Source of the DNA: Vavraia culicis subsp. floridensis
Taxonomy: Eukaryota > Microsporidia > Pleistophoridae
DNA length: 64,000 nucleotides
Assembly: GCF_000192795.1 (NCBI RefSeq)
Contig: NW_007360629.1
Span: forward strand, 2,438-66,437
Direction of reading: 5' to 3'
Part shown: one piece after another, positions 19,300 through 28,600 of the stretch
How positions within the stretch are numbered: position 1 is the first letter of the stretch
Layout of the letters: each line of letters begins with the position of its first letter
Position numbers and translations under genes: made by a program
The notes under the pieces: generated by a model
Database searches by the model: none
What the model saw: only the letters and a program-made list of their open reading frames with translations
Told to the model about the DNA's origin: nothing

Positions 19300-20658
19300 C
19301 CGAACAATTTTTCATATTTATAAAAAATTTTGCGGTTTGATTTGGCGGGGCAGTTGAACGGTGCGCAGTTTCTATTTGTTCCCTGCGATGCATCGGATGA
19401 ATACCGTCATCAAGGCTGATGAAACACGTTTCGTGAGTGCTGAACGGTCTTGCACAAAATTTTTTATTTTTTAGATCCGTTACGGTTCATCAGCAAATCT
19501 TTATATCAGCGGTAGTTCTGGTGCGGTACCTACAAAAATTTAATTTTTGTTGGTTCGTTGCGGATGATCTGTTTGGGCGTTAACGTGCCGATAGCATGAG
19601 AGCTGCGTGTTGAGTGGACGAGATGTACCGGTACGGTAGCAGATGAGTGACCGTTCGGCAGGTGATAAACCGTTTCTGCGTTTTGCCATGAAAAGATGAA
19701 TTGAGAGGAAAGCGCGAGGTAAAAGGATCAACAACGGACATGTGTGGTATTTCTGATGAATTGATTTTGATGGCAGTCCTACGAGGAGCGGAGTGGTAAC
19801 GAATTAAAGGGCAGTAGAGCAACAGGACCTGTCGTAAAGCACGTTTTTGCTCACACTCAGCACAAACAACGGATCGTTCGTAGTTCCAACGTGCACATCT
19901 ACCAGCAATGGTGTTCATACACCACGAAGAGCCCTATGAGGTGCAAACCGCTAATCATTGTTCCAAACGCTGCAATAAAAAAAAAAGAAAATTGCGATTA
20001 CTGGTCAGGGAGATGGTACGGAAACACAAATGCTCCGGAGAACGAATCCGTTGTGAACGCTGCCACGCCAACGTAATGTAGCAGCCTTGTTAGCAAGAAC
20101 GAATGCGTCTTCAAACATGACAAGTTCATTCCCAGTTGTGTAAATGATTAGTACCACGGCATAGCGCTTAAATATCGTACGGTATGGTCCAACAAAATAA
20201 TCAAACAGCGGCCGTGGCTGTTTGAAATGAGCACATCGTTCAGTTGCTGTGAAGTAGAAAGGAGAACACCTCGAATTGAAAGCATTTCTAATTATATTTG
20301 CTCCTGTACCGGCATACTGCTGTTGTGTAGATTAAGCATTGATTACTTGTACTTCGCGTTCTTGACGGGCACCTTTTCGGCATTGCACTGCTGACTGTCC
20401 CATGTTGCGTGTTTTTACGTTTCTATCACAAGAATTAGGGGCAGTAGCTGCGCCGGTCACCGCAGACCAAGTACATGCGCTTACCGGTTGGTGTGGTAAC
20501 AAACATATTTGTGGCGGGAAAGCGGTTACAGAACGATAGAAGAGTACGGCGGGCAACAAAATTATAATGCGCTTACGGCATGTTTGCTCGTTTTACTTCC
20601 AAAAATAGCGTGTCAAGCGTATCAATAGCAAATATTGCCGAGAACGGAAGAAAGAAAG
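19300..20658. other. divergent intergenic region, nothing firm
   Basis: Lies between DBP2 (minus) and a small membrane protein gene (plus). Includes in-frame upstream extension of DBP2 to 19393. AAAATTTTTTA and AAAAATTTAATTTTTG strings lie near 19325, 19457 and 19534. No gene recognised. Confidence 0.45.
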
Positions 20659-20666
20659 TATAAATA
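20659..20666 (+). promoter_or_regulatory. TATA box of first small membrane protein gene
   Basis: TATAAATA, 29 bases before the ATG at 20688. No CCC box near the ATG. Confidence 0.55.
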
Positions 20667-20687
20667 GCTTAGAAAAACAGACCGTGT

Positions 20688-21014
20688 ATGAGCACACGAA
20701 ACAATGAGACAGGACTTGAAGCGGAAGGTACCACGATGCAACCAAATGCTTCGGTACCGTACAACAGAACGTGCCTTTCAACCGATAGCACTTTAAATTA
20801 TTTACAGCAGAACGTTGACGGAGTGATTGCCATTTTACTTTTTGTCAGTCTTGCCGTTATACTGGTGTTTGTGCTTTTCTCAGCTGTGAAGTGCGTGGAT
20901 GATAAGAGAAAAGAGATTAGGGCTGCTATATCGATGCACATGCGAGAACGTTCTGATGAAATTGGCGATTCTCGCATTGTTCGACCTGATAATACCGATC
21001 AAACTAGTGTTTGA
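20688..21014 (+). CDS. small single-pass membrane protein, lineage-specific
   Basis: 108 aa. I do not recognise a family. Residues about 1-45 are polar with one Cys and possible N-glycosylation sites (NASV, NRTC). Residues about 46-68 form one strong transmembrane helix (VIAILLFVSLAVILVFVLF), followed by a Cys and a basic-acidic tail (DDKRKEIRA, MRERSDEI). There is no N-terminal signal peptide, so either type III (N-out) or tail-facing orientation is possible. A TATA box 29 bases upstream and AATAAA about 45 bases after the stop support a real gene. The next gene has the same layout and promoter type and may be a diverged paralogue. Confidence 0.6.
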   Translation: MSTRNNETGLEAEGTTMQPNASVPYNRTCLSTDSTLNYLQQNVDGVIAILLFVSLAVILVFVLFSAVKCVDDKRKEIRAAISMHMRERSDEIGDSRIVRPDNTDQTSV

Positions 21015-21778
21015 TCAGAGATGTGTGAAGGGAATGCGTACCGCGCATGTTTGACGTAAATAAAGGGATGTTTGAGAACAATTTTTGTTGGTTGATCAAA
21101 AATCTTCGTTTTGCACTGCCATGCACACAGTCTGCCACACCAAGACCACCCATTCGGCTAGCTGGTGCAATTGTGACGGAACAGTAGGTGAATCTACCGT
21201 GTTTTGCTGATGCTCTTTATCAGAATTATTAAAGATTAGCTCCCGTCCTACTACACCTGGTTACCGCTTTGGAATCGGTACAAATACAGGTAAGCGGTGT
21301 GTTAGCCGTGCATCTATCTTTTAATGGCACAACGAAGTGCTGCTCGTTACGTGTCTTTTATACCGTTACAGGGGGAACATTCATTAATTATCATGTCAGT
21401 ACGATTTTGCACTTGTTGCGCACGAATAGGGCAGGTAAAACAGAAGTATTCGTTCTCAGCCATGTATTTCGGTAAAACGCTTTAGTCATTAAAAATTGAG
21501 CTGCTAACAAAACATGACGTGATCCGGTGCATAGGTCTTGAACAGCACCTCTACCAGCAATAACCAAAATATTGGTTGCAATACACAAGTGCGCATTCTT
21601 TCTTCGATGTTACTCCCTGAAGAGTATGTTCATGTATCACGTCGTACTTTAATACCTTTTTCTGTACGGTCCGCACCTTTTTACCTCGTGTCATTCCTAC
21701 GTGCTATCACCGGAACGGTCTTATGGCGATCTGTCAATGCCATCAATTTGATGCCTACCCGATTCGTACGATGAGAGG
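21015..21778. other. intergenic, nothing recognised
   Basis: Spacer between the two small membrane protein genes. A second TATAAAAG string occurs on the minus strand near 21355 but leads only to a three-codon frame. Confidence 0.45.
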
Positions 21779-21786
21779 TATAAAAG
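21779..21786 (+). promoter_or_regulatory. TATA box of second small membrane protein gene
   Basis: TATAAAAG, 30 bases before the ATG at 21809. No CCC box between it and the ATG. Confidence 0.55.
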
Positions 21787-21808
21787 ACGCTTCAGCGGAG
21801 CAATTGCT

Positions 21809-22096
21809 ATGTGTGACATGATTCGTGAAGCGGTGTTGAATGGCGAGCACTGTACAGCTGATAGCAAATCATCAGTTCAACCCGATGCAGCGTGTCCCAA
21901 AAGTGAGAATCGCATTCGTTCCGCTGAAAATGTCTGGTCAAACGGTTACTCTGAGTACAACTGCAGTGAAGTGCTCGCTTTAATTTTGATCAGCTATTTC
22001 CTGCTCATCACAATCATTTCGTTTGTACTTTGGATTACCGACATGGTTCATCGAAGGAGACGAACGCAACGAATGAACCAGAGGCATGGCGGTTGA
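21809..22096 (+). CDS. small single-pass membrane protein, possible paralogue of the upstream gene
   Basis: 95 aa, unrecognised. A polar N-terminal part of about 55 residues contains four Cys (MCDM, EHCT, AACP, YNCS) and one possible N-glycosylation site (NCS). One transmembrane helix at about residues 55-77 (VLALILISYFLLITIISFVLW) is followed by a strongly basic tail (HRRRRTQRMNQR). By the positive-inside rule the tail would be cytosolic and the Cys-rich part outside. Layout, helix position and TATA promoter match the gene at 20688-21014, although residue identity is low. Confidence 0.58.
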   Translation: MCDMIREAVLNGEHCTADSKSSVQPDAACPKSENRIRSAENVWSNGYSEYNCSEVLALILISYFLLITIISFVLWITDMVHRRRRTQRMNQRHGG

Positions 22097-22783
22097 AGAA
22101 AGATGGTGATCTGCACTCTGCTGGAGATGAAAGGCTGTTAATTAATTTGGTTGTTGTGGTGTTTTACTCCATCGCTGAGCTAAACATTCAGCAGTCCAAA
22201 CTGCAAGGTATTAAATGTTAGTGATGGGTCGTTCATAGCGTTTGATTGGTTTTGCAGTTCTGCATCATAGCGCTCCTCTCTAGCCCTTGCTCATTATCCG
22301 TTTCATCCTAAACGCACCTTTTTTGCTACCACATCGCTCTGAGCGAAGTTAACGGAATTGTTGATGCCCCTGCTCCATCGCGGTCCCATTTTCTCGGTGT
22401 GATAGAAACGTAAAGCGTTACGTGCGGTAAAACACGGGCATGCCATTTTTACAAAACATTTCATAAAATTATCGGGTGCACCGCTGTTTATTCGGCCGAT
22501 GTTGTGTTTTAGGAGATAAAAACGACTCATTTAGGAAAATACACCGCTAACCACCACTTGTCCTTTCCTACGGGCGTATTAGTTCGTCTTCCTCTGCCGG
22601 ATACAGAATCTTCACGCCGTGTGCAGTACGTGTTTTGGCTGTCACCAGTGAGTGTGTGCGGGCGTGTAGAAGTGAATGATCATGCTCTGAATGAAGAAAT
22701 GTGCTGGCCACAGCATCGTGGTAATGCTCAGGAACCGGTTAATTCACAAACTCGGTCAAAATTAAAAATTCTCAATTTTGTCG
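22097..22783. other. intergenic, nothing recognised
   Basis: No supported gene. The final bases hold AAATT-type strings and the CCCC box of the proteasome alpha-2 gene. Confidence 0.45.
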
Positions 22784-22787
22784 CCCC
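22784..22787 (+). promoter_or_regulatory. CCCC box of proteasome alpha-2 gene
   Basis: CCCC four bases before the ATG at 22792, with AAAATTAAAAATT and CAATTTTG upstream. Confidence 0.5.
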
Positions 22788-22791
22788 TTGA

Positions 22792-23484
22792 ATGGAATTC
22801 AACTTCGAGCACACGACAACCGTTTTCTCATCAGAGGGCAAACTGCAGCACTGCGACAAGGCGCTGTTGGCAGCACTGAAAGGAAGCCTGTCGGTCGGGC
22901 TGAACGCCAACGACGGATGCGTTCTCGCATCGCTGAAACCCAACGACAAGCTGATCGATAAGTCAAAGGTGATCAAGATTGTGCCGTTATCATCCAACCT
23001 GGGCATCACCTACTCCGGTCTGCAGCCCGATTTTAGGGTCCTGACCAACAGACTGCTCAAAATGGTTGAGGGATACAACATGATATACGGCAAAATGTAC
23101 GTAGAAACCTTTGTCAACAAGCTCAGCAGGGAGATACAAGAGTTCACGCAGCTGGGAAATATGAGACCGTTAGGTCTTCTCTTGTTGGTGTGCGGCACCA
23201 CGTTCGACAACAAAACAAAATTGTTCTCCTTGGATCCTTCCGGTTCCTTCCAGGAGGTTACCTGTGCTGGAATAGGTAAGAATTACTCGGAGAGCATACG
23301 GTACATGGAGAAGAGGAGCGAGTCGTTTGAAGATAATCTGAACACCGCGGTTTGTACGCTTAAGGAGTTTGCAGGGTATGACTTAGGTTCAGAGGAAGTG
23401 CAGATTGGTGTTTTGCAGGATGGTAGTTTTAGGATATTGAAGGATGATGAGGTAAGAGATATTTTTGATAATATTAACAACTAA
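22792..23484 (+). CDS. PRE8: 20S proteasome subunit alpha-2
   Basis: 230 aa, a normal length for an alpha subunit. Alpha-2 (yeast Pre8, human PSMA2) is part of the outer ring of the 20S core that degrades ubiquitinated proteins. The N-terminus TTVFSSEGKLQHCDKAL corresponds to the family signature TTFSPSGKLxQIDYAL, with HC-K replacing the usual QI-Y. NLGITYSGLQPDFRVL matches the alpha-2 type YSGMGPDYRVL, QEFTQLGNMRPLGLLLLVCG matches QExTQSGGVRPFGVSLLIAG, and DPSGSFQEVTCAGIG follows. There is no catalytic Thr, as expected for alpha subunits. The partner subunit beta-3 lies about 450 bp away in convergent orientation. Confidence 0.93.
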   Translation: MEFNFEHTTTVFSSEGKLQHCDKALLAALKGSLSVGLNANDGCVLASLKPNDKLIDKSKVIKIVPLSSNLGITYSGLQPDFRVLTNRLLKMVEGYNMIYGKMYVETFVNKLSREIQEFTQLGNMRPLGLLLLVCGTTFDNKTKLFSLDPSGSFQEVTCAGIGKNYSESIRYMEKRSESFEDNLNTAVCTLKEFAGYDLGSEEVQIGVLQDGSFRILKDDEVRDIFDNINN

Positions 23485-23940
23485 AACGATTTGATGTAAT
23501 TTTATTTATTGCTGGGCTGGCTTTGTCCAGCCAATGGCCCTTTTGTAGAGATTAATGGCAAAATGATTTATTCGCATTGGTGAGAAAGAGTTGATTCCTC
23601 AGCATTTGTATGGTACCTGTGATTACAAGTATGTGCATAGCTGGTGGCCTTAGAAATGCTGACTTCCCGTGCCAAGACAGGTAAATCATTCTCTTTCAGC
23701 AACGAACAAAGATATTTATTCCTACGATTGCACCACACGTTTAAAAAACACAGTTTTGAAGAAGAATTGGGGCCTTTTCTGCGGATCAGGGACCCGTGGC
23801 CGTTCCTTGCGGATCAGAAAAGCGTGTTCCATCGGGAACGCGGCGTGGTGCACAGGCATACTTTCAATGAAGGGAGAAGAGTCTCCCGTTCTGGATGAAC
23901 GCGTACACATACCGCTACTAACACACAAAATAGCATTTAT
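23485..23940. other. intergenic between convergent proteasome genes
   Basis: No gene recognised; short plus-strand frames have no ATG promoter context. Confidence 0.45.
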
Positions 23941-24558
23941 TTAATCCATTCTGGACTTAACCGTCCTCTTGATCACCCTGTTTCTGCTGATAATATGGGC
24001 CTCTGCTCCCCATCCTGATAGGGCATCACGATCAATAGCATTAAGAAATATCTGCATTGCAGCCACAAAAAGTTCATCATCATTCATGTTCGGTGTGTAC
24101 AACGCCTCAGCCAGTCCATAAAGCTTGTCCTCCGCGGTACCAACCGCACAGAAATCATTGGTGGTACTCTGACAGCCCAGCAAGTCCATCGAACAGATGT
24201 AGGGCCTATTCTGCACGTCAATTCCTGCCACTATAGGATCGACATAGCTGGGCGAAAACCGGTTGGAATACAAAGTGGACGAAAGCAAGGAACAGAACTC
24301 ATCCGGTTCAATCCTCCTATTCTCCCCAATTTCAAACAGGTTCACCTCCTTACTCAGCTTCCTAACGAGCATCTGAATGTCAGGAACAAAAAGTGCCATC
24401 CCCACGTACACCCTATCACTCATCTTGTACACCCTATCGTGCTGCATCGATACTGTGATTGAGTTATTTCCGAGTCGCTTGTCGCTCACAATGATAGCTG
24501 AGTCCTTGCCGGTCAGTGCCAGAACAGAGCCACCGTAGAATTTGCTTATGTCTGACAT
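23941..24558 (-). CDS. PUP3: 20S proteasome subunit beta-3
   Basis: 205 aa from the ATG at 24558, the same length as yeast Pup3. The frame extends 20 codons further up, but CCCC lies three bases before this ATG and MSDISKFYGGSVLALTGKD matches the family start MSDxxxxxGGxVxAMxGKD. Beta-3 is a non-catalytic inner-ring subunit. Further matches are DKRLGNNSITVS, RRIEPDEFCSLLSSTLYSNRF, VDPIVAGID, DLLGC, AVGTAEDKLYGLAEALYTPN and NAIDRDALSGWGA. No active-site Thr follows the Gly pair, as is normal for beta-3. Divergent from the small coiled-coil gene at 24812. Confidence 0.94.
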   Translation of the reverse strand: MSDISKFYGGSVLALTGKDSAIIVSDKRLGNNSITVSMQHDRVYKMSDRVYVGMALFVPDIQMLVRKLSKEVNLFEIGENRRIEPDEFCSLLSSTLYSNRFSPSYVDPIVAGIDVQNRPYICSMDLLGCQSTTNDFCAVGTAEDKLYGLAEALYTPNMNDDELFVAAMQIFLNAIDRDALSGWGAEAHIISRNRVIKRTVKSRMD

Positions 24559-24561
24559 GCA

Positions 24562-24565
24562 GGGG
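24562..24565 (-). promoter_or_regulatory. CCCC box of proteasome beta-3 gene
   Basis: CCCC on the minus strand three bases before the ATG at 24558; it decides between two in-frame ATGs. Confidence 0.5.
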
Positions 24566-24811
24566 TAGGTTTTTGGTGCGCAATAAAAACAAGATTGGTG
24601 AACGGAAGGAATTTTCATGCCCCTGATGAAGGACCAGTGGAGCTGAAACAGATAGAGTTTGCTTGAAGGACCACAAAAATGTGCTGGTCTGTGCGATCAC
24701 CAAGTATTTGGTGGAGGAAAGATCGTTGTTCTACGCTGACGATCGCGTTCCAAAATATTTTTCAGTTTCACATCTTGCTTTTGGTTTGTGGGCGTTTAAT
24801 GCGGCAGAGTA

Positions 24812-25048
24812 ATGACGGGTGCGGATGAGCACAGCGCTCGAAAAGACGATAAAAAAGGCTATTTCACCGAAATAACAGAGAAATTTGCGGTTGTTGATCT
24901 GGTAGTTCAAGAATTTGATGCAAAAATTCACGAAAAGATCAACGAAATCAAAAAATACAGAAACAACCTTGAGGAAAGTATCAAAAAATTTAAAGAAAAA
25001 CGGAACAAGAAAATGAGAGAGATATACGACATTGTATCGAGTCTGTAA
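24812..25048 (+). CDS. small coiled-coil protein, possibly Nbl1/borealin-like
   Basis: 78 aa. After a polar start, residues about 20-75 are one long amphipathic helix (VDLVVQEFDAKIHEKINEIK, NLEESIKKFKEKRNKKMREI). The pattern F-D-x(2)-I-x(2)-K-I-x(2)-I with a basic end resembles the N-terminal helix of borealin/yeast Nbl1 (73 aa), which joins INCENP and survivin in the chromosomal passenger complex. The family also ends with a basic stretch before a conserved Leu-x-x-Pro, and no Pro is present here, so the assignment is weak. The gene is divergent from PUP3 (254 bp between starts). AAAATATTTTT about 60 bases and GGG about 20 bases before the ATG look like promoter signals, and AATAAA overlaps the stop region. 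A longer minus-strand frame runs opposite and is probably a shadow. Confidence 0.6.
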   Translation: MTGADEHSARKDDKKGYFTEITEKFAVVDLVVQEFDAKIHEKINEIKKYRNNLEESIKKFKEKRNKKMREIYDIVSSL

Positions 25049-25515
25049 TAAAGTATGTGGTGCAAAATTGTTGAGAAAGATGATTTGTTTGTTGTTGGCG
25101 GAGGGAGCCTCCTCTTTGCAAAACAATTCGTTCGTTACGGGTACGAGCGTTTTTACCCTCTGCCGTACAATTGCACCAAGCCTTAGGCGGGTGTAGAAAC
25201 GTTCCTTCACCATTTCTTGAGACATGTTAAGAACGAATGGTTGATGGCAAGCCGAATATGCCGATAATTTGGAGATCGAAGCACGTATGGCCGCACGGTG
25301 TTGGGCAGCGAATGATCAAACATCTAGGGCACGTCATTCAACAGCATGGCCAGGTGTGCTGCACCGCAGGAGCACATTCATAATCGTACGGTGATTTCGT
25401 ACCGACCACGAACGTAAACACCGAGCCATTCGTATTTTACGGCAAATTTCTTTTCATGTCAACACCAAATAAACACTCCGTGAACCGTTGATCAATACCG
25501 TTCCAGCACAACTCC
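25049..25515. other. intergenic, nothing recognised
   Basis: Spacer before the 48-bp repeat array; no gene seen. Confidence 0.4.
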
Positions 25516-25762
25516 CAGCATCGTACTTCGTCCATTGAATTATCGGATGGTTTGCTCTTCTCACAGCATCGTACTTCGTCCATTGAATTATCGGATGGTT
25601 TGCTCTTCTCACAGCATCGTACTTCGTCCATTGAAACTATCGGATGGTTTGCTCTTCTCACAGCATCGTACTTCGTCCATTGAAACTATCGGATGGTTTG
25701 CTCTTCTCACAGCATCGTACTTCGTCCATTGAATTATCGGATGGTTTGCTCTTCTCACAGCA
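25516..25762 (+). repeat. 48/49-bp tandem repeat, 5 copies
   Basis: Units start with CAGCATCGTACTTCGTCC near 25516, 25564, 25612, 25661 and 25710. Units three and four carry one extra base (TGAAACTATC instead of TGAATTATC). On the minus strand the 48-bp unit would encode a 16-residue repeat (MDEVRCCEKSKPSDNS), but the 49-bp copies shift the frame, so the array is not one continuous coding repeat now. Confidence 0.95.
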
Positions 25763-26636
25763 AATTACTACCCACAGCAACCTCCGCGTCATCATAGGGA
25801 CACGATCAAAATTACAGAGAATCGATTTGTACAGCGGTATGGTCCCTTGTTTACAACATTGTGCAAGGCACTCCGTTATCGGAGGTAAAACAGTACGTTA
25901 CGGCCAGTTCATCGATTGAGCATGCCAGGTTACATCTCATGCACGTGGCAGGTACAATTATTTACCGCATAGGTTCAATATCTATGCTTACATTGGTCAT
26001 GGCCCATCAATAGAACGATTTATTCGTAAAATACCATCCACGCATAACCTGTCCTGCTTGGTGCACCCCTTCGTTCCAACAATTCGCGATTTAACACACG
26101 GGTACACCGCTCAGGTTCCTATGCCGGGGGTGTTCCGGAACTTGCGCCTCTTCGTTGCTGCAGCACGAGAGCACGCGTTGATCTGAGATGTGGCGTCAAC
26201 GTATCACTCCTTTCCTGCTACACCGAACAGGATGGTCTTCTTGGAACGGCAATATTGCGCGCCAGGCACAGCCCATTTGAAAGGGTAAAAGCCCAATTCA
26301 TCCATTCTATCACATTTTATGGTGCAAGTACGTCTAAGCACGCATATAACGGGGGAACTGCCCGGCGGTACGAGCATACCATCGTGAGACGATGAAAAGG
26401 CTTTACGTGGTGAGTGCCACGTGCATGCAAAGAATGCACACAAGAATTGGCGGTAACAACGGCAGAGAAAATCGCTATCAAGCAAATTTGCGGTGATCGA
26501 CAGGAACATCAAAGCGAGGTGGTCAGAGCGGCACCACAAAACATTTTTTTACCGCAGTGAACAGCGCTGTTGGTGTAAGGCGACGAATAAACGACTTTTA
26601 GCAACAAAAATGATGAATGAACCGTTCCAACAGCTT
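25763..26636. other. intergenic, nothing recognised
   Basis: No supported gene; short frames only. Confidence 0.4.
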
Positions 26637-27506
26637 TTACTTATTTTTTTTTCTCAGCGCTAGCTTTTTGATGTGGCTGTGTTGGAAGTACACAGCGTAT
26701 CCAATCATAACATCGGGAATAAACGTAAGAAGAACATTTTGCATCATGTGATAGAAGTAGGGCGTGTTCTCGTAGAAAGTGCCCACGCTTTCAACCACCG
26801 ACTTGGCAAAATCGTGTGCAGAGGGCACAAACAGGCTGGGCTTCCTTATTTTGCTCATCTTCGTGGCCACAAAATTCGGAGTAACATATTCAACATGGAC
26901 ATACTTGTGGTTTAGCTCGTATGCAAGAGAAACAGACCACGACTTGAGCATGCTCTTAGAAGCTGCATACACCGCATGCAGCGGGCAGGGAAAGTCAGCA
27001 ACCTTCGAGCCAATGTTAATTACGTACGAGTACCTGTCCATTTTCCTGAGCACATTCTGCGTAAGTTTTATCGTGTTCAGGTTGTTCACGTTGATGATCT
27101 GTGATACCCGCTCATCATCCACGAAGTCTTTGGTGTACTCGCTGCTCACACCGGCATTGTTGATGAGCATGCCGATGTTGTCGGTATCGATGCCCTCAAA
27201 CGACTGTTCAGCCGCAAAGTCCAAAAGAACGGTCTTGCACTGCGTAAGCTTTGCAGCCTCGGCTCGGGTAGCCTCCAGTTTATCTGCATTTCGGCCCACT
27301 ATAATGATGTTTTGCTTCATTTTTGCAAGTACTAGTGCTATTTCCTTGCCTATGCCATCCGTAGCACCTGTTACCATGATCCATCGTCCTTTGATGTTCC
27401 GCCACACCCGGTAGTTCAAGATCCTGGAGGCAAGGAACCTGTAGTTGAAGTAAATTACACGGAAACAGAAAAAAACAACAAAAATTTTGAGGATCGTAGG
27501 CAGCAT
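26637..27506 (-). CDS. IFA38: 3-ketoacyl-CoA reductase-like short-chain dehydrogenase (ER membrane)
   Basis: 289 aa from the ATG at 27506. In-frame ATG at 27539 is an alternative, but CCC sits four bases before 27506. The family (yeast Ifa38, human HSD17B12) reduces 3-ketoacyl-CoA with NADPH in very-long-chain fatty acid elongation at the ER. Seen: an N-terminal membrane helix (ILKIFVVFFCFRVIYF); the Rossmann motif TGATDGIGKEIA; NNAGVS; the catalytic Ser region NIGSKVADFP; the catalytic Tyr and Lys in YAASKSMLKSWS; VATKMSKIRKPSLFVPSA, very characteristic of KCR; a hydrophobic C-terminal stretch; and a final KKNK, a dilysine ER-retrieval motif (Lys at -3 and -4). Other HSD17B-type SDRs are less likely. 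Confidence 0.85.
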   Translation of the reverse strand: MLPTILKIFVVFFCFRVIYFNYRFLASRILNYRVWRNIKGRWIMVTGATDGIGKEIALVLAKMKQNIIIVGRNADKLEATRAEAAKLTQCKTVLLDFAAEQSFEGIDTDNIGMLINNAGVSSEYTKDFVDDERVSQIINVNNLNTIKLTQNVLRKMDRYSYVINIGSKVADFPCPLHAVYAASKSMLKSWSVSLAYELNHKYVHVEYVTPNFVATKMSKIRKPSLFVPSAHDFAKSVVESVGTFYENTPYFYHMMQNVLLTFIPDVMIGYAVYFQHSHIKKLALRKKNK

Positions 27507-27510
27507 ACCA

Positions 27511-27513
27511 GGG
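27511..27513 (-). promoter_or_regulatory. CCC box of the ketoacyl-CoA reductase gene
   Basis: CCC on the minus strand four bases before the ATG at 27506. Confidence 0.35.
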
Positions 27514-27539
27514 CTGCTTTTCTTTTTAATTAAAAACAT

Positions 27540-28398
27540 AGGAGCAGACAGCAACACAGGTTGGTGATTATCGGCATGTAAGGAACCACCAAGAAATTAT
27601 TTTGACAGTAACTGACACGCTCCACCGTGTGCTGCTAGCAGCCTCGTACTTGGTAAACCAAAATACGGTACACGAGCAGATCACCACATATTTCAACCGT
27701 GCAGGCACACGTCCGTTTTCGTTCGTTAAGTGATTCTGCGGACCGAGCGCTTTTGCTGCCACATCTTGCGAGGTAATCGTGTTTTACCGCCAGCACGGCG
27801 AGAGTTGCTGAATCAGAACGGTGTGAACGCGCCACAATTCGTAAAACGTTGCGCAATAATTGTTCGTACAAGCTACGATTACAAAATAATGTGCGAAACG
27901 ATCGGTTATTTGACGTACAAAGGCGTTTTTAACGTTCGTTTTTTTTGATGTAATTCGAGTGTATGTGATAAAAAACTCACGGTTTAAAAACGGAACGAGC
28001 TGAGCAATTTCTGAAATGTACAGCCTGAATACAGCCGTAAAAATGAGGAGCTGAAGGGATCAGTAGATTGATAAAGACTACTTTTCCCACCGTACCACAT
28101 CAAAACACTGAATGACACTCATTCTGGCCGTTTGGTAATTTGATCAGGCCATACCTAACGGGCGATCTGCGGCTGTCGTTGTGAGGAGAAGGGGAGCGTG
28201 CCGTGCCAGGAAGGGGCCGTACAGGCATAAAACACAGATACAACTCATACACAAAAATTGAAGCAGCGCACGTCCCGCAACCGTATAGGCCGTTCGTATC
28301 ACGCCCTGCTTACAGACAGCTAAGCCTTTTAGCGCCGAAAACTACCTGAGAACACTAATTTAATCATTGGCATGTGCCCACAATTACCTTGCCATACC
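27540..28398. other. intergenic, nothing recognised
   Basis: Spacer between the KCR-like gene and the 13-bp minisatellite; no gene seen. Confidence 0.4.
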
Positions 28399-28600
28399 GC
28401 TCATACCTCCCGCTCATACCTCCCTCTCATACCTCCCTCTCATACCTCCCTCTCATACCTCCCTCTCATACCTCCCTCTCATACCTCCCTCTCATACCTC
28501 CCTCTCATACCTCCCTCTCATACCTCCCTCTCATACCTCCCTCTCATACCTCCCTCTCATACCTCCCTCTCATACCTCTCTCTCATACCTTCCGCTCATC
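28399..28600 (+). repeat. 13-bp minisatellite, about 15 units
   Basis: Near-perfect repeats of CATACCTCCCTCT (minus strand AGAGGGAGGTATG). Flanking units are degenerate (CCCGC, CTCTC, TTCCGC). All three plus frames are open through it because 13 is not a multiple of three, giving spurious SHTSLSYLPLIPP-type peptides. Its right edge overlaps the last codons of the dCMP deaminase gene. Confidence 0.97.

Noticed and set aside
21345..21365. Second TATAAAAG on the minus strand between the small membrane genes
   Set aside because: The first ATG after it opens only a three-codon frame.
24731..25225. 164-codon minus-strand frame overlapping the small coiled-coil gene
   Set aside because: Phe-rich translation is the antisense of Lys/Glu codons of the plus-strand gene; it has no motif.
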